Assembly: GCF_009741925.1 (NCBI RefSeq)
Contig: NZ_WPCC01000008.1
Span: forward strand, 29,196 to 93,195
Length of the DNA: 64,000 nt
From: Natronomonas sp. CBA1123
Lineage (GTDB): Archaea; Halobacteriota; Halobacteria; Halobacteriales; Haloarculaceae
Reading direction: 5' to 3'
The notes beneath the pieces were generated by a model. That model had not been told where the DNA came from and ran no database searches. It saw only the letters and a list, made by a program, of their open reading frames with translations. Shown piece by piece: positions 36,314-45,268 of this stretch. The stretch's first letter is position 1. Every line of letters starts with the position of its first letter. Position numbers and translations under genes: made by a program.

Positions 36314-37588
36314 ATGGCACGGTCACGCGGGACGTGGGTCGTCCCTCTCTTCGTCGTGAGTCTGCTTGTCTGTGCGCTCGCAGCGCCCGCGGCGGCCGGC
36401 GGGGACGGTTCCGTCACCGGCGAAGACCAGTTCACCCAACAGCAACTCGCGGCGCCAGCACCGGCAGTCGTGGAGACGCTGGCCACACAGGAGTTCGACG
36501 CTGACCGAACCGAGTTCCGAATCACCGTCTACGGAAACGGGTCGGCCGAGTGGCAGTTCCGCTACGAACAACGCCTCGAAACAGACCAACAGCGCTCCGA
36601 TTTCGAGGCGTTCGCCGAGGATTTCAACACGAACGAGACCGACCTCTACCGGAACTTCCAGAGCAGAGCGCAGTCGCTGACCGACGCGGGCACGAACGCC
36701 ACCGACCGGGAGATGTCCACCGAGGGGTTCCGACGTGACGCCCGGGTCGAACAGCTCGGGCCCGCCGGCGACGAGTTCGGCGTCGTCGAGATGTCGTTCA
36801 CGTGGGTCGGGTTCGCGCCCGTCGAGGGCGATACCGTCGTCGTCGGCGACGTCTTCGAGGGCGGGCTGTACATCGGCCCTAACCAGACCGTGGTGTTTCA
36901 GCACGGCGACGGCATGGTGTTCCAATCAGTCCAGCCGGATGACGGCATCCAGTCGGGCGAGACGCTCGCCGAGAGCGACTCCGTGACGTGGGAGGGCGAG
37001 CGAACGTTCACCGACAACCGCCCGCGTCTCGAACTCGTCCCCGAATCGGCGGCGACGACGGCGACGCCGACCGAGGCGACGACGGACCCGGCCGGCGACG
37101 GCGACTCCGGATGGCTGCTTCCCGTGGGGATTCTCGTCTTCGTCGTCTTCCTGGGTGCCGTCGGCGCCGTCGCCTATCGTTCGGGCGCGTTCTCCGACGA
37201 CAACCCCGGGGCGGCGGCGACGGCTGACGACGACGGTGACGCCGGCGCTGCCGGCCAAGCGGCGGGTGCCGCCGCGGGGACGGCGGCCGACGAGAGCGCC
37301 CAGCAAAGCGCCGCCGACACCGATTCGGGGACGGCCGTCACCGAGGAGGAACTCATCCCCGACGACGAGCGGGTCGTCTCGCTGTTGGAGGACAACGGCG
37401 GGCGCATGAAACAGGTGAACATCGTCGAGGAGACCGGGTGGTCGAAATCGAAGGTGTCGATGTTGCTCTCGGATATGGAGGAGGAGGGAACCATCTCGAA
37501 ACTCCGCGTCGGCCGCGAGAACATCGTCTCGCTTGCCGGCCACGAACCCGACGCCGCGGGGTCGCCGTTCGAGGACGACGAGGACTGA
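36314..37588 (+). CDS. Membrane-anchored winged-helix regulator with secreted sensor domain
   Basis: A 424-residue protein. A signal peptide (WVVPLFVVSLLVCALAAPAA) leads into an extracellular domain (about residues 30-250), then one membrane helix (LLPVGILVFVVFLGAVGAVA), an Ala/Asp-rich linker, and a C-terminal winged helix (DDERVVSLLEDNGGRMKQVN, ETGWSKSKVSMLLSDMEEEG). The topology makes it a one-component regulator that senses outside and binds DNA inside. Targets unknown; the Bat-like sensor gene follows on the same strand but has its own promoter. Confidence 0.82.
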   Translation: MARSRGTWVVPLFVVSLLVCALAAPAAAGGDGSVTGEDQFTQQQLAAPAPAVVETLATQEFDADRTEFRITVYGNGSAEWQFRYEQRLETDQQRSDFEAFAEDFNTNETDLYRNFQSRAQSLTDAGTNATDREMSTEGFRRDARVEQLGPAGDEFGVVEMSFTWVGFAPVEGDTVVVGDVFEGGLYIGPNQTVVFQHGDGMVFQSVQPDDGIQSGETLAESDSVTWEGERTFTDNRPRLELVPESAATTATPTEATTDPAGDGDSGWLLPVGILVFVVFLGAVGAVAYRSGAFSDDNPGAAATADDDGDAGAAGQAAGAAAGTAADESAQQSAADTDSGTAVTEEELIPDDERVVSLLEDNGGRMKQVNIVEETGWSKSKVSMLLSDMEEEGTISKLRVGRENIVSLAGHEPDAAGSPFEDDED

Positions 37589-37613
37589 CCCAGCAGCTGA
37601 GGTCGACGGGGGA

Positions 37614-37620
37614 TTTTATG
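37614..37620 (+). promoter_or_regulatory. TATA-like box for the Bat-like regulator
   Basis: The stretch ttttatg is centred about 27 nt before the ATG at 37644, predicting a leaderless transcript and supporting that start. Confidence 0.55.
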
Positions 37621-37643
37621 GTAGCCAACGCCTCTCTCCGAAT

Positions 37644-39695
37644 ATGGGCGGACCGACGGGGGATGGAACGGCCGACGACATGCCGACGGCGTATCGACGC
37701 CTCGCCGACGCCGTCGACGACTGGCTGTTCGTCGTCGATGCGTCCGGGAAGCTCTCGGCAGTCAACGACGCCTTCGCCCAGTTGACCGAGCGCAGTCGAA
37801 CGTCGCTCGTCGGTGCCGATGTCGAATCCGTCGTCGAACCGCCGGGTGGCGAGTGGCTCCGACAGCGGTGTCGGTCGCTCCAGCCGGCGGAAACGGCGCA
37901 ACTCCACGTGACGCTCTCCGCTGGAGACGCCGGAGAGGGCATCCCGTGTTCGGTCGAACTCTCGGCGGACGGCGACGAAACCGTTGCCGTCTGCAAGCCC
38001 TTGACGGCCGACGAGCCGAACCACCTCGAACGTCGTGAGGCCACGCTTCGGGAAACCCACGAAGTCATCGCCGACCGCGAACGGGACTTCGACGAGCAGG
38101 TCGACGCGCTGTTGGAAATCGGTCAACGGGTGACGGGCACCGCTTACGCGACGTTGGCACGGATTCGGGGCGACGACTACGTCTTCGAATCGGTCATCTC
38201 CCCGGCTGACGACGTCGAACCGGGCGACGTGGTTCCGATGTCGACGCGGGTGTGCGAACGGACGGCCGCCAGAGAGGAGTCGCTCGTCTTCGAGGACATC
38301 AGCGCCGAAGCGCCGGAGTTGGCCGACCGCGGCGACAGAGAGCGTCTCGACGTGAACTGCTATCTCGGCGCGCCGATTTTCGTCGACGACGAGGTCCGAG
38401 GGCTGTTCTGTTTCTACGGTCCCGAAGCCGGTGCCGACGGGTTCTCCGAGTGGGACGTGACGTTCGTCGACCTCGTGAGCAGGTGGATTGGAACGGAGTT
38501 GGAACGGCAGCGCCGAACCGAACGCCTCGCTGCGGTGAACGAACTCGACGGAGTCGTCCGTGAGGTATCCGATGCCGTCATCGACCAGTCGACGCGCGAG
38601 GAAATCGAGGCGACCGCGTGTCGCTGTCTCGCGGAGTCGGACTCCTACGACTTCGCGCTCCTTGGCGAGGTAGACGCGGAGTCACGTTCGTTGGAACTCC
38701 GGTCGGCGGCCGGGGTCGCCGTTCCGTCGGAGGAGTGGTCGCTTTCCGCTCCGACCGACGGCTCCGACAAATCCGGCCCGACCGAAGCGGCGATACGACA
38801 CCACGAGCTTCGGACGCTTCGGGACGTTCGCGGCGACCCGTCCGTGGAGTCGTGGCTCCCGATGGGCGACAGCGACGTCCGGTCGGTGGCGTCCGTTCCG
38901 GTCGTCTACGAAGGGTCGCTGTACGGTACTCTCGTGGTCGCTACCGAGCGGATAGAGGCATTCGAAAGCGAGGAGCGCGCCGTACTCGAACACCTCGGTG
39001 AACTCGTCGGCCACGCCATCGCGGCCGCCGAGCGCAAGCGGGCGCTGATGAGCGACGACGTGACGGAACTGGAGTTTCGGGCCAGCGACTACGCCCCATC
39101 GGCCGGCGACGGCACTGTCAGGTTCGAACGGAGCGTTCCGCTCGGCGACGACGAATTTCTGGTCTACGGGACCGTCGACGAGGGTGCCGTCGACACGCTC
39201 GAAACGTTTGCGGCCTCGCGGGCGTCCTGGACCGAAATCGAGGTGTTCGGCGACGGCGGCGACGAACGGTCCTTCGAAATCGAACTGTCCGAACCGCCGC
39301 TGCTCTCGTCGATGGCATCCATCGGCGCGTCGGTCCGACAGGTCGTCCTCGAGGACGGTGACCTCCGGGCGACGGTCCGCGCTCCCTGCGGCACCGACGT
39401 TCGGCGAGTCATCGACACCGTACAGGAGACGTTCCCGGAGGCCGAACCGCTCGCGCGCCGACAGGTGACGCGGTCATCTTCGGCAGCCACCTCCTCAACG
39501 GTGGCCGACGAGTTGACCGACCGCCAGCGGGCGGCCCTCGAGGCGGCGTACTACGCCGGGTTCTTCGAGTGGCCACGGGAGCACTCCGGGGAATCGGTCG
39601 CCGACTCCCTCGGCGTCTCGCCGCCGACGTTCCACCAGCACATCCGTGCGGCCGAAAACAAGGTCATGCAGGCGTTCTTAGAGGACGGCGAGTGA
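37644..39695 (+). CDS. Bacterio-opsin-activator-like PAS/GAF/HTH-10 regulator
   Basis: A 683-residue cytoplasmic protein. It has an N-terminal PAS (about 15-120, WLFVVDASGKLSAVNDAFAQ), a first GAF (about 150-300, with PMSTRVCERTAAREESLVFE), a second GAF (about 315-470), the Bat GAF/HTH-associated region (about 480-600) and a C-terminal HTH-10 (TDRQRAALEAAYYAGFFEWP, SLGVSPPTFHQHIRAAE). Relatives such as Bat sense oxygen or light and activate genes. The leaderless start at 37644 follows a TATA-like box. Targets are unknown. Confidence 0.88.
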   Translation: MGGPTGDGTADDMPTAYRRLADAVDDWLFVVDASGKLSAVNDAFAQLTERSRTSLVGADVESVVEPPGGEWLRQRCRSLQPAETAQLHVTLSAGDAGEGIPCSVELSADGDETVAVCKPLTADEPNHLERREATLRETHEVIADRERDFDEQVDALLEIGQRVTGTAYATLARIRGDDYVFESVISPADDVEPGDVVPMSTRVCERTAAREESLVFEDISAEAPELADRGDRERLDVNCYLGAPIFVDDEVRGLFCFYGPEAGADGFSEWDVTFVDLVSRWIGTELERQRRTERLAAVNELDGVVREVSDAVIDQSTREEIEATACRCLAESDSYDFALLGEVDAESRSLELRSAAGVAVPSEEWSLSAPTDGSDKSGPTEAAIRHHELRTLRDVRGDPSVESWLPMGDSDVRSVASVPVVYEGSLYGTLVVATERIEAFESEERAVLEHLGELVGHAIAAAERKRALMSDDVTELEFRASDYAPSAGDGTVRFERSVPLGDDEFLVYGTVDEGAVDTLETFAASRASWTEIEVFGDGGDERSFEIELSEPPLLSSMASIGASVRQVVLEDGDLRATVRAPCGTDVRRVIDTVQETFPEAEPLARRQVTRSSSAATSSTVADELTDRQRAALEAAYYAGFFEWPREHSGESVADSLGVSPPTFHQHIRAAENKVMQAFLEDGE

Positions 39696-39716
39696 ACGTC
39701 GGGCGTCGTCGCGGCG

Positions 39717-40073
39717 TTACTCCAGCGCCGACACAGCCTCTGAGGCGTTCGATTCGAGGAAGTCGACGACGGCTTCCGTCCCCTGGAAGCCGCTCGATTT
39801 CCGGGCGACGACCTCGCCGTCCCGGAACAGCAGGAGCGTGGGGACCGACTGGACGTTGAACCGCTCGAGGAGGTCGAGGTCCTCGCCCGGGTTCGCCATC
39901 CCGACGGCCACGTCGGTCGCTTTGGCCACGTTCCCCAGTACGGGTTCCATCGCCGCACACTTCGCACAGCCCTTCGTGTAGAACTCCACGAGGGCGATGT
40001 CGTGTTCGGCGACGAACGCGTCGAGGTCGTCGCTGTCGTTCAGCCGCGTCGGCTTTGCAGTGATGTTGGTCAT
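39717..40073 (-). CDS. Thioredoxin-fold protein
   Basis: A 118-residue single-domain thioredoxin. The active site is CAKC (VEFYTKGCAKCAAMEPVL) instead of the usual CGPC, and the cis-Pro in SVPTLLLFRDGE is conserved. It should be a cytoplasmic disulfide reductase or a redox carrier; the altered dipeptide changes its redox potential. Start chosen at 40073 (MTNITAKPTRLN). Confidence 0.88.
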   Translation of the reverse strand: MTNITAKPTRLNDSDDLDAFVAEHDIALVEFYTKGCAKCAAMEPVLGNVAKATDVAVGMANPGEDLDLLERFNVQSVPTLLLFRDGEVVARKSSGFQGTEAVVDFLESNASEAVSALE

Positions 40074-40159
40074 ATCCACAGTACGCGGGAACGCCACAAA
40101 CCGTTGTCGGCGGCGAGGGGTCCAAAAGGATTGTCGGCGTGGCGGTCGTAGGTCCAGCC

Positions 40160-40831
40160 ATGCGAATCGGACTCGTCTCGGACATCCACGCGAACCTCCC
40201 GGCACTGGAGGCAGTCCTCGACGATATGCCACCGGTCGACGACGTGGTCTGCGTCGGCGATGTGGTCGGATACAACGCCTGGCCGGCCGCCTGTGTCGAG
40301 CGCGTCCGTTCGGTCGCCTCCGTCACCGTACAGGGGAACCACGACCGGAACGTCGAGACGCCCGAGCGCTACGTTCACAACGAGATGGCCCACGCCGGAC
40401 TGGAGCACGCCCGCTCGGAACTGGACGACGACCAGCGAGCGTGGCTGGCGGACCTTCCGTTTCGGGTCGACATCGCCGACGGCGACTATCTCCTCGTCCA
40501 CAGCCATCCCGACGAGGAGCGCCGGGGTTCCTACGTCCGTCCACGACAGTTCCCGGAGATGCGGCCGTATCTCGACGACTACGACGGCATCGTCCTCGGT
40601 CACACCCACATCCAACACGAGGCGACGATAGACGGTCGCCTCGTCGTCAACCCCGGGAGTATCGGCCAACCGCGGGACAACGACCCGAACGCGGCGTATG
40701 CGGTCCTCGACACCGACACGGACTCCGTCGAGTTGCGTCGCGTGGAATACCCCGTCGAGCGTGCACAGGCGTTCGCCGAGCGAGTGGGACTGCCCGAACG
40801 GACGGCCGAGCGGTTGGCAGAGGGGCGTTGA
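40160..40831 (+). CDS. Metallophosphoesterase, YfcE-like
   Basis: A 223-residue di-metal phosphoesterase. Motifs: MRIGLVSDIHANLPALEAVL, CVGDVVGYN, VQGNHDRNVE, LLVHSHPDEE and VLGHTHIQHE, with a C-terminal NPGSIGQPRDNDPNAAYAVL. The GD-GNH-GHTH set is typical of the DNA repair exonuclease/YfcE phosphodiesterase class. Start chosen at the conserved N-terminal strand. Substrate unknown. Confidence 0.9.
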   Translation: MRIGLVSDIHANLPALEAVLDDMPPVDDVVCVGDVVGYNAWPAACVERVRSVASVTVQGNHDRNVETPERYVHNEMAHAGLEHARSELDDDQRAWLADLPFRVDIADGDYLLVHSHPDEERRGSYVRPRQFPEMRPYLDDYDGIVLGHTHIQHEATIDGRLVVNPGSIGQPRDNDPNAAYAVLDTDTDSVELRRVEYPVERAQAFAERVGLPERTAERLAEGR

Positions 40832-40888
40832 GCGGTTCGGTACCGCGTGGCCTGTAGGCTTTTGTGGACCGCCGGCGAAGAGGACGGC

Positions 40889-41137
40889 ATGTCCGACCAA
40901 CTGGACGCGCTCCGAGAGGCGTTCGAAGCCGACGGCTACGACGTCGCCGACGTGAGCGACAACCGCGGTCAGGTCAGGGTCGCGCTCCTCGAGGAGCGCC
41001 CGGAGGCCGACGCCCTTCGTGAGGTGCTTTACGGCGTCGTCGACGAGGAGGACGTTCTCGGGCCGAACATCACGACCGAGACGACCGACGGTGCCGACGG
41101 CGTCCGTACCGTCCTCACCTTCCGACGGCGGGATTGA
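40889..41137 (+). CDS. Conserved haloarchaeal hypothetical protein
   Basis: An 82-residue acidic protein beginning MSDQLDALREAFEADGYDVA and ending RTVLTFRRRD. It probably folds as a small alpha/beta domain. I do not recognise a family. The start at 40889 excludes a 14-residue non-conserved extension. Confidence 0.55.
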   Translation: MSDQLDALREAFEADGYDVADVSDNRGQVRVALLEERPEADALREVLYGVVDEEDVLGPNITTETTDGADGVRTVLTFRRRD

Positions 41138-41203
41138 GTGTCGCGGCCGAAAGGTTCCTAAGTGCCGAAGCGAGTCCGGGCAATGCTGACCTCTTATGAG
41201 GTA

Positions 41204-41213
41204 CGTATATATA
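41204..41213 (+). promoter_or_regulatory. TATA box of the proteasome operon
   Basis: The strong stretch cgtatatata lies about 52 nt before the psmA ATG at 41261. The transcript would have a leader of roughly 25 nt, and a purine-rich gaggtgaagg element at 41230-41239 may serve as a ribosome-binding site. Confidence 0.6.
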
Positions 41214-41260
41214 CCCGGTGCCATAACCCGAGGTGAAGGCCGCAGTGGCCCTCTATCACA

Positions 41261-41995
41261 ATGCAAGGAAACTCACAGCAGCAGGCGTACGACCGGGGAA
41301 TCACAATCTTCTCTCCCGACGGGCGCCTCTATCAGGTCGAATACGCTCGCGAGGCCGTCTCCCGCGGCACCGCGAGCGTCGGCGTCCGAACCCCCGACGG
41401 CGTCGTCTTGGGCGCCGTCCGGCGCGTTCGCTCGCCGCTGATGGAACGGTCGTCGGTCGAGAAACTCCACAAGGCGGACGACCACGTCGGCATCGCGAGT
41501 GCCGGCCACGTCGCCGACGCGCGCCAACTCATCGACTTCGCGCGACGGCGCGCACAGACCGAACGCCTCCGCTACGACGAGGCGATACCGATAGAGACGC
41601 TGACCAAGTCCGTTACCGACCACATCCAACAGTACACCCAGACTGGCGGGGCCCGTCCATTCGGCGTCGCGTTGCTGGTCGGCGGCATCTCCGACGGCGA
41701 GCCGCGACTGTTCGAAACCGACCCCAGCGGGACGCCCTACGAGTGGCAGGCGACTGCCGTCGGCGGCGACCGCGAGGCGATTCAGTCCGTCCTCGAAGAG
41801 GGCTACAGCGAGGACCTCGACCTCGAGGGCGGCATCGGACTGGCGCTGCGCGGGCTGGCCGCGACGAACGACGAACTCTCGGCCGACGGCGTCGAAATCG
41901 CGACCATCGATGCCGAGACGGAGTCCTTCGAGACCGTCTCGACCGAGACGGTCGAAGAACACCTCGCCGAAATCGGCGGTGAGAGCGATGAGTAA
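41261..41995 (+). CDS. psmA: Proteasome subunit alpha
   Basis: A 244-residue 20S alpha subunit. The N-terminal gate MQGNSQQQAYDRGITIFSPD and the alpha signature GRLYQVEYAREAVSRGTASV are canonical. Alpha rings cap the proteolytic beta rings and dock the PAN ATPase. The C-terminal Glu-rich tail is typical for haloarchaea. The stop lies 8 bp inside psmB, so both are made from one message. Confidence 0.97.
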   Translation: MQGNSQQQAYDRGITIFSPDGRLYQVEYAREAVSRGTASVGVRTPDGVVLGAVRRVRSPLMERSSVEKLHKADDHVGIASAGHVADARQLIDFARRRAQTERLRYDEAIPIETLTKSVTDHIQQYTQTGGARPFGVALLVGGISDGEPRLFETDPSGTPYEWQATAVGGDREAIQSVLEEGYSEDLDLEGGIGLALRGLAATNDELSADGVEIATIDAETESFETVSTETVEEHLAEIGGESDE

Positions 41996-42686
41996 CCTCC
42001 CCCGAACCGGCGAGGACCACGGCCGTTCGCCGTACGAACCGGAACTCGGGGACCTCGAGTCCACCTCCGGAGACGAGGAGTCGGTCAACAAGACGGGAAC
42101 GACGACTGTCGGTATCGCCACCGAGGACGCCGTCGTCATCGCGACCGACATGCGTGCCTCCCTCGGCGGCCGGTTCGTCTCGAACAAGGACGTCCAGAAG
42201 GTCGAACAAATTCACCCGACGGCCGCACTGACGCTCGTCGGCTCGGTCGGCGGCGCCCAATCGTTCATCCGGACGCTTCGGGCTGAATCCTCGCTCTACG
42301 AGAACCGCCGCGGGAAACCGATGGACATCCCGGCGCTGTCGACGCTCGCCGGCAACCTCGCTCGCGGCGGTCCGTTCCGGGCCATCCGACCCATCCTCGG
42401 CGGCGTCGACGACGAGGGGAGTCACGTCTACTCCATCGACCCTGCCGGCGGCGTGATGGCCGACGACTACACGGTCACCGGTAGCGGGATGCAACTGGCG
42501 TACGGTGTTCTCGAGAACGATTACGCGCCGGACCTCTCGACGGAAGAAGCCACCTCGCTCAGCGCCCGTGCGGTCGAGGCGGCCGTCGAGCGCGACACCG
42601 GTTCCGGCAACGGCGTCTTCCTCGCCACCGTCACCGACGAGGGCGTCGACATCCGGGGCCACAAGGACTTCGCTGAACTCCGATAG
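41988..42686 (+). CDS. psmB: Proteasome subunit beta
   Basis: A 232-residue 20S beta subunit. A propeptide (about residues 1-37, MSNLPRTGEDHGRSPYEPEL) is followed by the mature start TGTTTVGIATEDAVVIATDM, where autocleavage frees the catalytic N-terminal Thr. Conserved Asp and Lys residues follow (RASLGGRFVSNKDVQKVEQI). It forms the proteolytic ring with PsmA. The ATG at 41988 overlaps the psmA end by 8 bp. Confidence 0.97.
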   Translation: MSNLPRTGEDHGRSPYEPELGDLESTSGDEESVNKTGTTTVGIATEDAVVIATDMRASLGGRFVSNKDVQKVEQIHPTAALTLVGSVGGAQSFIRTLRAESSLYENRRGKPMDIPALSTLAGNLARGGPFRAIRPILGGVDDEGSHVYSIDPAGGVMADDYTVTGSGMQLAYGVLENDYAPDLSTEEATSLSARAVEAAVERDTGSGNGVFLATVTDEGVDIRGHKDFAELR

Positions 42687-42688
42687 CG

Positions 42689-42925
42689 CTACTGGACGGG
42701 GTCCGCGGAGTTGGAACTCTCCGAGAGCCGGTTCCGTCCCTCCTCGGTCAGGGCGTAGGCGCCACCGCTGGTCGCCATCCTGATGTGACCGTCCTGCTGG
42801 AGGTCGTAACACTGCCGGTCGACTGTCACCGGATGCCGGTCGAGTTCCTCGGCAATGGCCGTGACTGGCAGTTGCCCCTGTTCGTCGAGCAGTCGCAGTA
42901 TCGTCCGTGGTGGTCCTGTAACCAT
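42689..42925 (-). CDS. Small winged-helix DNA-binding protein
   Basis: A 78-residue protein, MVTGPPRTILRLLDEQGQLP, with helix-turn-helix AIAEELDRHPVTVDRQCYDL and wing DGHIRMATSGGAYALTEEG. It resembles MarR/PadR-type minimal domains found as short haloarchaeal regulators. It converges with psmB (2-bp gap) and is 5 bp from the zinc-ribbon gene stop. Targets unknown. Confidence 0.75.
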   Translation of the reverse strand: MVTGPPRTILRLLDEQGQLPVTAIAEELDRHPVTVDRQCYDLQQDGHIRMATSGGAYALTEEGRNRLSESSNSADPVQ

Positions 42926-42930
42926 CTGTG

Positions 42931-43101
42931 TTATCGGCTGGATTCGCTCTGCTGCGGTCGAACGACGTTCTCACACGCCGGACACTCGGCGTACATCCGA
43001 CGTTCGTCGTCGGCTTCGTATTCGATGAGCACGAACGCGTTCGGTACCGTCGCACTGCAGGACGGGCACCGACCCGCGGCCTCCGTCTCGTGTGTGTTCA
43101 T
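42931..43101 (-). CDS. Small zinc-ribbon protein
   Basis: A 56-residue protein with two Cys pairs, RCPSCSATVPNAFVLIEYEA and YAECPACENVV, a zinc-ribbon pattern. The start at 43101 (MNTHETEAAG) is chosen by position of the Cys motifs. Such small proteins are common in haloarchaea and may bind nucleic acid or protein partners. It forms an apparent operon with the small winged-helix gene downstream. Confidence 0.75.
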   Translation of the reverse strand: MNTHETEAAGRCPSCSATVPNAFVLIEYEADDERRMYAECPACENVVRPQQSESSR

Positions 43102-43275
43102 AGGGTGTGATTCTCTCGTGGCGGGGTGCTCTGGCGTCGCTGTCGTTGGCTTCGAGTCGGTATCGGGGGCCGTTCGGCGTCGGATGCCGTCCGAGTGGTG
43201 GCCCACCCGACTCCTCTAGATGTGTGCAACACCGCCACACACATAAGTTTACCGCTGAATGTATTCAAATGGGTT

Positions 43276-43289
43276 TCAAATACATTTGA
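43276..43289. promoter_or_regulatory. 14-bp palindrome TCAAATACATTTGA in an AT-rich gap
   Basis: Perfect six-base arms TCAAAT and ATTTGA flank AC. It lies in the AT-rich 43240-43300 stretch between the exporter stop and the zinc-ribbon gene, where an overlapping TGTATT/AATACA inverted repeat is also seen at 43260-43284. It may be an operator or part of a terminator; I cannot decide. Confidence 0.4.
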
Positions 43290-43303
43290 TGGTGTAATCG
43301 GTC

Positions 43304-45220
43304 TTACTCGATGTCGTCGGACCACTCCTCGTCCACTATCGCCTGTCGACGGCGAGCCCGCTCGAGGAACGCACGAGGCAGATGAGCGATATCGCCGGCC
43401 TGCACCCGCCAGAGGTTCGCGTACAACCCGTCGTCTTCCAGTAGTGACTCGTGGGTTCCGTCCTCGACCAGCCGGCCGTCGTCGAAGACGAGAACCCGGT
43501 CGGCGTTGCGTACCGTCGACAGTCGGTGTGCGATGACGAACGTGGTCCGGTCTTCGGTGAACGTCCCGAGGCTCTGTTGAATCAGCGCCTCGGTCTCGGT
43601 GTCGACCGCACTCGTCGCCTCATCGAGGACGAGGATGTCCGGGTCCTTCAGCATCGTCCGGGCGATGACGAGTCGCTGGCGTTGGCCCCCAGAGAGCTTC
43701 ACGCCGCGTTCGCCGACGAGCGTATCGTACCCGTTCCGAAGGTTCCGGATGAACTCGTCGGCTTGGGCCCGCTTGGCCGCCCGCTCGACGGCTTCGTCGT
43801 CGGCGTCGAAGGTGCCGTACCGAATGTTCTCACGGACGGTACCGTAGAACAAAAACGGGTCTTGGCTGACGTACCCCACAGACGACCGGAGGCTCTCGAC
43901 GGTCACGTCCCGGACGTCCTGGCCATCGATGCGAATCGCGCCCTCCTCGGGGTCGTAGAGTCGCGGGAGTAGCTTCAAAAGCGTCGACTTTCCAGCACCA
44001 GTGGGTCCGACGATGCCAACGGTCGACCCACCATCGACGGCGAAGTCGACGTCGGTGAGTACCTCCCGGTCGTCGTAGGCGAAGGAAACGTCGTCGTAGG
44101 TCACGCTACCGGCAGTAATCGAAAGCGGTTCGGCATCGGCTTCGTCTCGCACCTCCGGGTCGGAGGTCATCAGCGAGTTCACCCGCGAGGCGGCCGTCTT
44201 GGCCCGTTCGTAGTCGTCGACCACGTCACCGAAGCGGAGAATCGGCCAGACGAACTGTTGGGCGTAGATGACGAACGTAACGAACGCCCCCGGGGTGAGA
44301 GTTCCCGAAAGCCCCAGCGGTGGCCCGCCCAACACCCAGAGGCCGCCGACGAGAAACGTTATCGCGAAACCGATTCCCGAAATGAGGTTCAACCCCGGAA
44401 AGTAGGTGATCTGTACGCGAACCGCGGCGAGATTCGCTTCGAGGTACCCCTCGGAGGCTTCGGTGACTCGCTCGGTTTCGTAGTCCTCTGCACCCTGCGT
44501 TTTGATGACCTCGATGCCGCTGACGTTGTTCTCCAGACGTGAGTTCAGGTCGCCGATTTCCTCGCGAACGTCGAGGTATCGTGGTTCGATGATACGCGTA
44601 AAAAGCAGCGTGAACGCGGCGAGAAACGGTATCGGGAGGAGCGTCACCGCCGCAAGTCCCGGATTGAGGCTCACGAGAATGAGGCCGATGCCGAGAACCG
44701 TTGCGATAATCCACAACGTTGCGCTCAACCCGTCTTCGAGGAACGTCTCCAGCGCGTTCACGTCGTTGTTGAGGACGCTCATCAAATCGCCCGTCCGCCG
44801 ACGCGTGAAGTACGCCACGTCGAGTCGCTGAAGACTGTCGTAGGCGTCGACACGGAGGTCCCGCTGGATGCGCTGGGCGAAAACGCTCCACCCCCAGTCC
44901 TCGAACCACGAGGTGACTGCGCCGGCGAACGTCGCGACCAGCAACACTGCAATGGAGACGTACAACTGTCCGGTGGGCGTCGTCGGGAGCCATGCCGACG
45001 GAATCAGCGGCAGACCGAACGGTCGCTGTCGAAGGAAGACGGCGTCGACCGCGAGTCCGATGACGAACGCGGGAACGAGTCCGAAGATTCGGCCGAGAAC
45101 CGTCGCGACGGTGCCGAGCAGGGCGTACCGACGACTGCCCCCACCGTAGACGCTGTAGAGCTTCCAAATCGGGTTCTCACGCCAGGTCCCGAGTCGGTCC
45201 TCGCTGTCGGCCCGTTCCAT
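43304..45220 (-). CDS. ABC exporter, fused permease and ATPase (MsbA/LmrA type)
   Basis: A 638-residue half-transporter. Six helices span about residues 25-335, then the ATPase with Walker A GIVGPTGAGKSTLLKLLPRL, Q-loop, signature KLSGGQRQRLVIARTMLKD and Walker B ILVLDEATSAVDTETE. It should act as a homodimer exporting lipids, drugs or peptides. The C-terminal helical extension (LPRAFLERARRRQAIVDEEW) is unusual but minor. No partner genes are seen. Confidence 0.93.
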   Translation of the reverse strand: MERADSEDRLGTWRENPIWKLYSVYGGGSRRYALLGTVATVLGRIFGLVPAFVIGLAVDAVFLRQRPFGLPLIPSAWLPTTPTGQLYVSIAVLLVATFAGAVTSWFEDWGWSVFAQRIQRDLRVDAYDSLQRLDVAYFTRRRTGDLMSVLNNDVNALETFLEDGLSATLWIIATVLGIGLILVSLNPGLAAVTLLPIPFLAAFTLLFTRIIEPRYLDVREEIGDLNSRLENNVSGIEVIKTQGAEDYETERVTEASEGYLEANLAAVRVQITYFPGLNLISGIGFAITFLVGGLWVLGGPPLGLSGTLTPGAFVTFVIYAQQFVWPILRFGDVVDDYERAKTAASRVNSLMTSDPEVRDEADAEPLSITAGSVTYDDVSFAYDDREVLTDVDFAVDGGSTVGIVGPTGAGKSTLLKLLPRLYDPEEGAIRIDGQDVRDVTVESLRSSVGYVSQDPFLFYGTVRENIRYGTFDADDEAVERAAKRAQADEFIRNLRNGYDTLVGERGVKLSGGQRQRLVIARTMLKDPDILVLDEATSAVDTETEALIQQSLGTFTEDRTTFVIAHRLSTVRNADRVLVFDDGRLVEDGTHESLLEDDGLYANLWRVQAGDIAHLPRAFLERARRRQAIVDEEWSDDIE

Positions 45221-45268
45221 TCACCGTACATTTCGTCTTCGGCAGCATGACTCTGTGGGCGAGTGCCG

